64,000 nt of DNA. Source: Alphaproteobacteria bacterium HGW-Alphaproteobacteria-4. GTDB lineage: Bacteria > Pseudomonadota > Alphaproteobacteria > Rhodobacterales > Rhodobacteraceae. The notes under the pieces were generated by a model. It was given only the letters and a program-made list of their open reading frames with translations. It did no database searches and had not been told where the DNA came from. The stretch spans positions 33,294-97,293 of the forward strand of contig PHEE01000001.1 of assembly GCA_002842855.1 (NCBI GenBank), in the 5' to 3' direction. Numbering within the stretch: the stretch's first letter is position 1; every line of letters starts with the position of its first letter. This document shows, one piece after another, positions 61,128 through 64,000 of this stretch. The position numbers and the translations under genes were made by a program.

Positions 61128-62105
61128 CTACTTGCGGATTTCTTTGCGTTTTGCGTTTAGGCGCGAGATCCAGGACTTCGACCGTGGCGCGGTCTGTTTT
61201 TCGTAGATAGGCATGCGCCCATACCGCGTCCGACGCCGCGCCGCTTGCGGGTTTTGCAGTAGAATGTGCGACAGAAATTGTGTGAGTTCGCCACGGCGGG
61301 CAAAGGGATCATTTGCCGCGGCAAACACCGGCTCGTTCAACATCCCGAGCATGCGCGGCGCATCGTCAGCAAGCTCCAGAATATGGGCGATACAACTTTC
61401 GTCATCGGGAAATTCATGGCGATTGACGAAGGCCCTCGGGTTGAAGTCCAACGCCGCCTTCGGGTTGCCCCAGTAGATCGGTATGCACCGCGCGGCAAAG
61501 GCATGAAGGATTTTTTCGGTGGTGTATCCCGGGGTGAAGGAGTTCTCAAAGGCGATCGCGAAATTGTAGTCCCGCATGACGCTGATCTTGGTCGTCACCC
61601 AATCTGTGTCGCCAACCCGGGCGAAGCTGTCATCATTGCGCAAATGTCGCCCCAGAGAGGTCACGAGGCGATGTTCTGACAGCCGGTGAAAGAACCTGTC
61701 GCGGATCGGATCGGCATTTCCATTCGAATAGATGAAGGTGCAGAACCCTCGACCCGCTAACGTGGATCCGTCCGCCGCCGGGCGGCGGCACGCAATGTCT
61801 TCGACCAGGTTACCTTCCGTCAGATAAAGAGGATACCGAATATAGCGGTCTTCGAGGATCAAGTGATCGAAACCGATGGCGTAGTCGCAGAGATTGAAGT
61901 CCGGGCGCAGGTTCTCGCCAGTGAAAAAAATACGCACGCAGTCATGTTTGCGGTGGTCGGACCCGAAGCAGGAATGGAAAAGGAAATCCGGGTTATCGGA
62001 GTCAACTCGTATCGGGATTTCTGCCGAAATTGCGTCGACCAGAAAGTTGGCGCGCGGGTTGAACCCGGGCCAGAAGTCGGTGAACCAGATTTTGACTGCG
62101 TCCAT
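61128..62105 (-). CDS. Family 10 alpha-1,3/4-fucosyltransferase-like glycosyltransferase
   Basis: 325 residues. The C-terminal signature YNFAIAFENSFTPGYTTEKILHAFAARCIPIYWGNP is diagnostic of GT10, including the donor-binding FENS and TEK residues. It would transfer fucose (or a similar deoxyhexose) from a GDP-sugar to a surface glycan, giving a host-antigen-like decoration. The C-terminus is strongly basic and may touch the membrane. Confidence 0.9.
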   Translation of the reverse strand: MDAVKIWFTDFWPGFNPRANFLVDAISAEIPIRVDSDNPDFLFHSCFGSDHRKHDCVRIFFTGENLRPDFNLCDYAIGFDHLILEDRYIRYPLYLTEGNLVEDIACRRPAADGSTLAGRGFCTFIYSNGNADPIRDRFFHRLSEHRLVTSLGRHLRNDDSFARVGDTDWVTTKISVMRDYNFAIAFENSFTPGYTTEKILHAFAARCIPIYWGNPKAALDFNPRAFVNRHEFPDDESCIAHILELADDAPRMLGMLNEPVFAAANDPFARRGELTQFLSHILLQNPQAARRRTRYGRMPIYEKQTAPRSKSWISRLNAKRKEIRK

Positions 62106-62175
62106 TTCAAAACCGAATTGCCAGTGCTGGCGCGGTTAAGGCCGAGAGCCGCGCTAGCGCAAGTCTAGCAGGATG

Positions 62176-62898
62176 TCACACCAACTTGTGGCCAAAAATT
62201 GTGATCATACGCCGCCGCCAGTACGCGCCCGTCAACCTCCGCGCGAAGCCTTGCCGCACCACGTCCTTGCGTTCCAGCCTCAGACTGGATCCGCTTGCCG
62301 CTTCGTCTGGATGGTCTACAATGCGCGGAACTGCAGCCCAAGTATTCATGCGGGAAATATCGATCGGCCAGTCTGCGGTTCGGCGCAGCGGCACCGCTGC
62401 CCCAGCCAGATGCGCCGCTGCCGCTGCCGATATCGCGTAGCCTGTTGTCAAGCATGGCGCAATTCCGACCCGATACCGCACACCGCCACCAGCCATCTGG
62501 CGCGACCGACAGGGCAGGCCATATCCGCCTTTGTGATCCAGCAGGAGCAAGTCAAAATCGGCGATAGCTGTACCAAGCACAAAGTCGCGAAATGCATGGC
62601 CGATGATCGCATCTTCTTCGAGGACGATCGCCCAGGCCAATCCCTCCCGCGCAATCTCCGCATAGATCGCGCGGTGCGACAAAGCACAGGCGATCTCGCC
62701 GTTCCCTAGCGGTCGCCCAAGTTCGCGCTCGGCCCCATAGCGATCGACGAGGGATTCAAGTTCTGCGGGCAGGCCGTGGCGGCCATCAAACCCGATCCAA
62801 AGCCTGTACCTTATCCCCATGTCGTCAAGCTGCGACAGTAGCGGGGCGCGTCGCGCTTCATTCCCGTTGAGCGTCAAGACGAAGACAGGGGCAGACAT
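62176..62898 (-). CDS. Family 25 glycosyltransferase (LPS biosynthesis type)
   Basis: 240 residues from ATG 62,898. APVFVLTLNGNEARRAPLLSQLDDMG, GEIACALSHRAIYAEI and WAIVLEEDAIIG (the ExD-type metal site) are typical of GT25 enzymes such as LPS galactosyltransferases. The open frame upstream of 62,898 lacks family similarity. It lies downstream of, and divergent from, the other GT25-like gene, separated by about 290 bp with no visible gene. Confidence 0.85.
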   Translation of the reverse strand: MSAPVFVLTLNGNEARRAPLLSQLDDMGIRYRLWIGFDGRHGLPAELESLVDRYGAERELGRPLGNGEIACALSHRAIYAEIAREGLAWAIVLEEDAIIGHAFRDFVLGTAIADFDLLLLDHKGGYGLPCRSRQMAGGGVRYRVGIAPCLTTGYAISAAAAAHLAGAAVPLRRTADWPIDISRMNTWAAVPRIVDHPDEAASGSSLRLERKDVVRQGFARRLTGAYWRRRMITIFGHKLV

Positions 62899-63188
62899 GG
62901 TCGCTCCAAGGACGCGCGGCACCGATAGCGTTGGCAGCTCGGGTGTGGAAAGTAAATACGCGCGCCCGAGCACCGCGATCGGCAAGGTATCGCTCACGCG
63001 CCCGCGCATCTGCGCCGCTTGCCGAATCCAGCGTGAAGACTCAAGCCCGAAAGGGCTTATAGGAGTTCGATTATCGTTTTTGTTCGGCCCTGGGCCCAAC
63101 ATGAAGGCTCGGCCTTTTCGCCACGAAGCCAGGGCGGACTTGCTGCAGCCACGGAATATGGTGACTATGCTTGAACCTGATTTGAGGC

Positions 63189-63926
63189 ATGCCTGACCGG
63201 ATGAAACCCCTTCTTGTCACTGTTCTTAGCTGCAAGCTCACCCGCGAGCAGCGTGTCGCCTCTGCGCTCGCGCAAGTCAGGTCGGTCCTTGGCTCCTGCG
63301 ACACTATTGTCATCGACGGCCTGATCGGCACCGATTCAGCTGTCGACGACCTCTATGCAGGCATTCGCGGAGCAATTCAGTCGAAGCGTCGGCCGACTCG
63401 CCCGGAAATCGCGGTCTACGGCACCCACCGCATGGCGTGGAGGTCGCTCCTTGAGAGCGACAGCGATTACGCCCTCGTCCTCGAGGATGACTTCAAGTTC
63501 AGTGACAGCGCCCTCGTTCAGCGGTGCGCGGAAAGCATCGCCGCACTGATGAGCGATGGCCGCAATGTTATAAAGTTATTTGATTTCCCACGCCGCAATT
63601 CGGGTGGCGCGCATATTGGAATAAATGTGAATGATATTTCTTTGGTGAAATGGCAAAGGCCCAGGGCCGGGATGGTTGCGTATTTCATTTCTCGCGAGGG
63701 TGCAAAGCGATATCTCGCAAGGGACCGGATATTTCGCGCTGTCGATGAAGATGTCAAGTATTACTGGGAACTAGGTTTGGATGTCTGGTCGGTTTCCGGC
63801 AACTCCGTCGCCGAGTGCAGCGAAGAACTTGGCGGCAGTTCGTTGGACGAGCATCGTGAGAACTCAAGACGGCAGAGTATTCTGCGTTCGATCCATGGTT
63901 TGGGAGAAACGGGCGAAAGTTGGTGA
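63189..63926 (+). CDS. Family 25-like glycosyltransferase
   Basis: 245 residues (ATG 63,189, or 63,201 starting MKPLLVTVLSCK). YALVLEDDFKFSD is the GT25 acidic site and AGMVAYFISREGAKRYL the following conserved helix. The stretch 63,540-63,720 is clearly AT-richer than the neighbouring genes, hinting at separate origin. The likely role is adding a sugar to LPS or EPS. Confidence 0.72.
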   Translation: MPDRMKPLLVTVLSCKLTREQRVASALAQVRSVLGSCDTIVIDGLIGTDSAVDDLYAGIRGAIQSKRRPTRPEIAVYGTHRMAWRSLLESDSDYALVLEDDFKFSDSALVQRCAESIAALMSDGRNVIKLFDFPRRNSGGAHIGINVNDISLVKWQRPRAGMVAYFISREGAKRYLARDRIFRAVDEDVKYYWELGLDVWSVSGNSVAECSEELGGSSLDEHRENSRRQSILRSIHGLGETGESW

Positions 63927-64000
63927 TGCCCTGAGGGGCGGCATATCATGGCGGTGTCGAGTCGCCGTCAATTCTCAGCTGAGAAAGGGATATGCCACAT

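Overview
High-GC DNA with tightly packed, often 4-bp-overlapping genes typical of an alphaproteobacterium; the host genes (Hsp20, D-aminoacyl-tRNA deacylase, ProC, EPS-type regulator) and the Mu-like phage type point to Rhodobacterales. This assignment is inference from protein resemblance; no rRNA or tRNA is present.

Three regions can be told apart. (1) 1-11,113 is host housekeeping DNA: a truncated SPFH/YdjI-like gene and its zinc-ribbon partner, an Hsp20 chaperone, a PfkB sugar kinase overlapping dtd, a DEAD-box RNA helicase, thymidine kinase, a FabH-like synthase, and a tight minus-strand group (2-hydroxyacid dehydrogenase, CsaA-like protein, ProC, YbjN-like protein).

(2) 11,120-51,017 is a complete-looking 39.9-kb Mu-like transposable prophage, inserted in reverse orientation. 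Its ends start TG and finish CA, share a 25-bp imperfect terminal inverted repeat, and are flanked by a 6-bp target duplication (gccgat). The lysogeny end is on the right: S24 repressor against a minus-strand early operon, with MuA transposase, MuB ATPase, a ParB-like protein, GemA, a Mor-type activator, lysis genes, Mu-type head genes (gp25/26/27, terminase, portal, MuF, gpG, protease, gpT), then a siphovirus-type tail module. That module includes a lambda G/GT-style -1 frameshift at a GGGAAAC slippery site, which recovers a gene with no start codon of its own. Two accessory clusters flank the core. At the right-hand (phage left) end lie a YbjQ-like protein, an orphan DNA adenine methylase and a HEPN-like/KAP-NTPase operon. 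At the other end lie a bacteriohemerythrin, a two-gene unit resembling lambda RexA/RexB, and a DUF5131 + TcmP pair. These clusters are the best places to look for undescribed phage-exclusion systems. Immediately outside the right end is a 65-bp diverged copy of the opposite phage end, apparently the scar of an earlier related prophage.

(3) 51,121-64,000 is a host surface-polysaccharide region: glycosyltransferases (GT11-like, three GT2, GT10 fucosyltransferase, two GT25), UDP-glucose dehydrogenase and UDP-glucuronate epimerase supplying uronic-acid nucleotide sugars, and an uncharacterised PqqD / HprK-like kinase / NTP_transf_5 nucleotidyltransferase module. It also holds three decayed genes (a methyltransferase-like fragment, a RecQ-type helicase fragment, and an EPS-associated MarR regulator with a frameshift and an internal deletion), so this locus has been remodelled.
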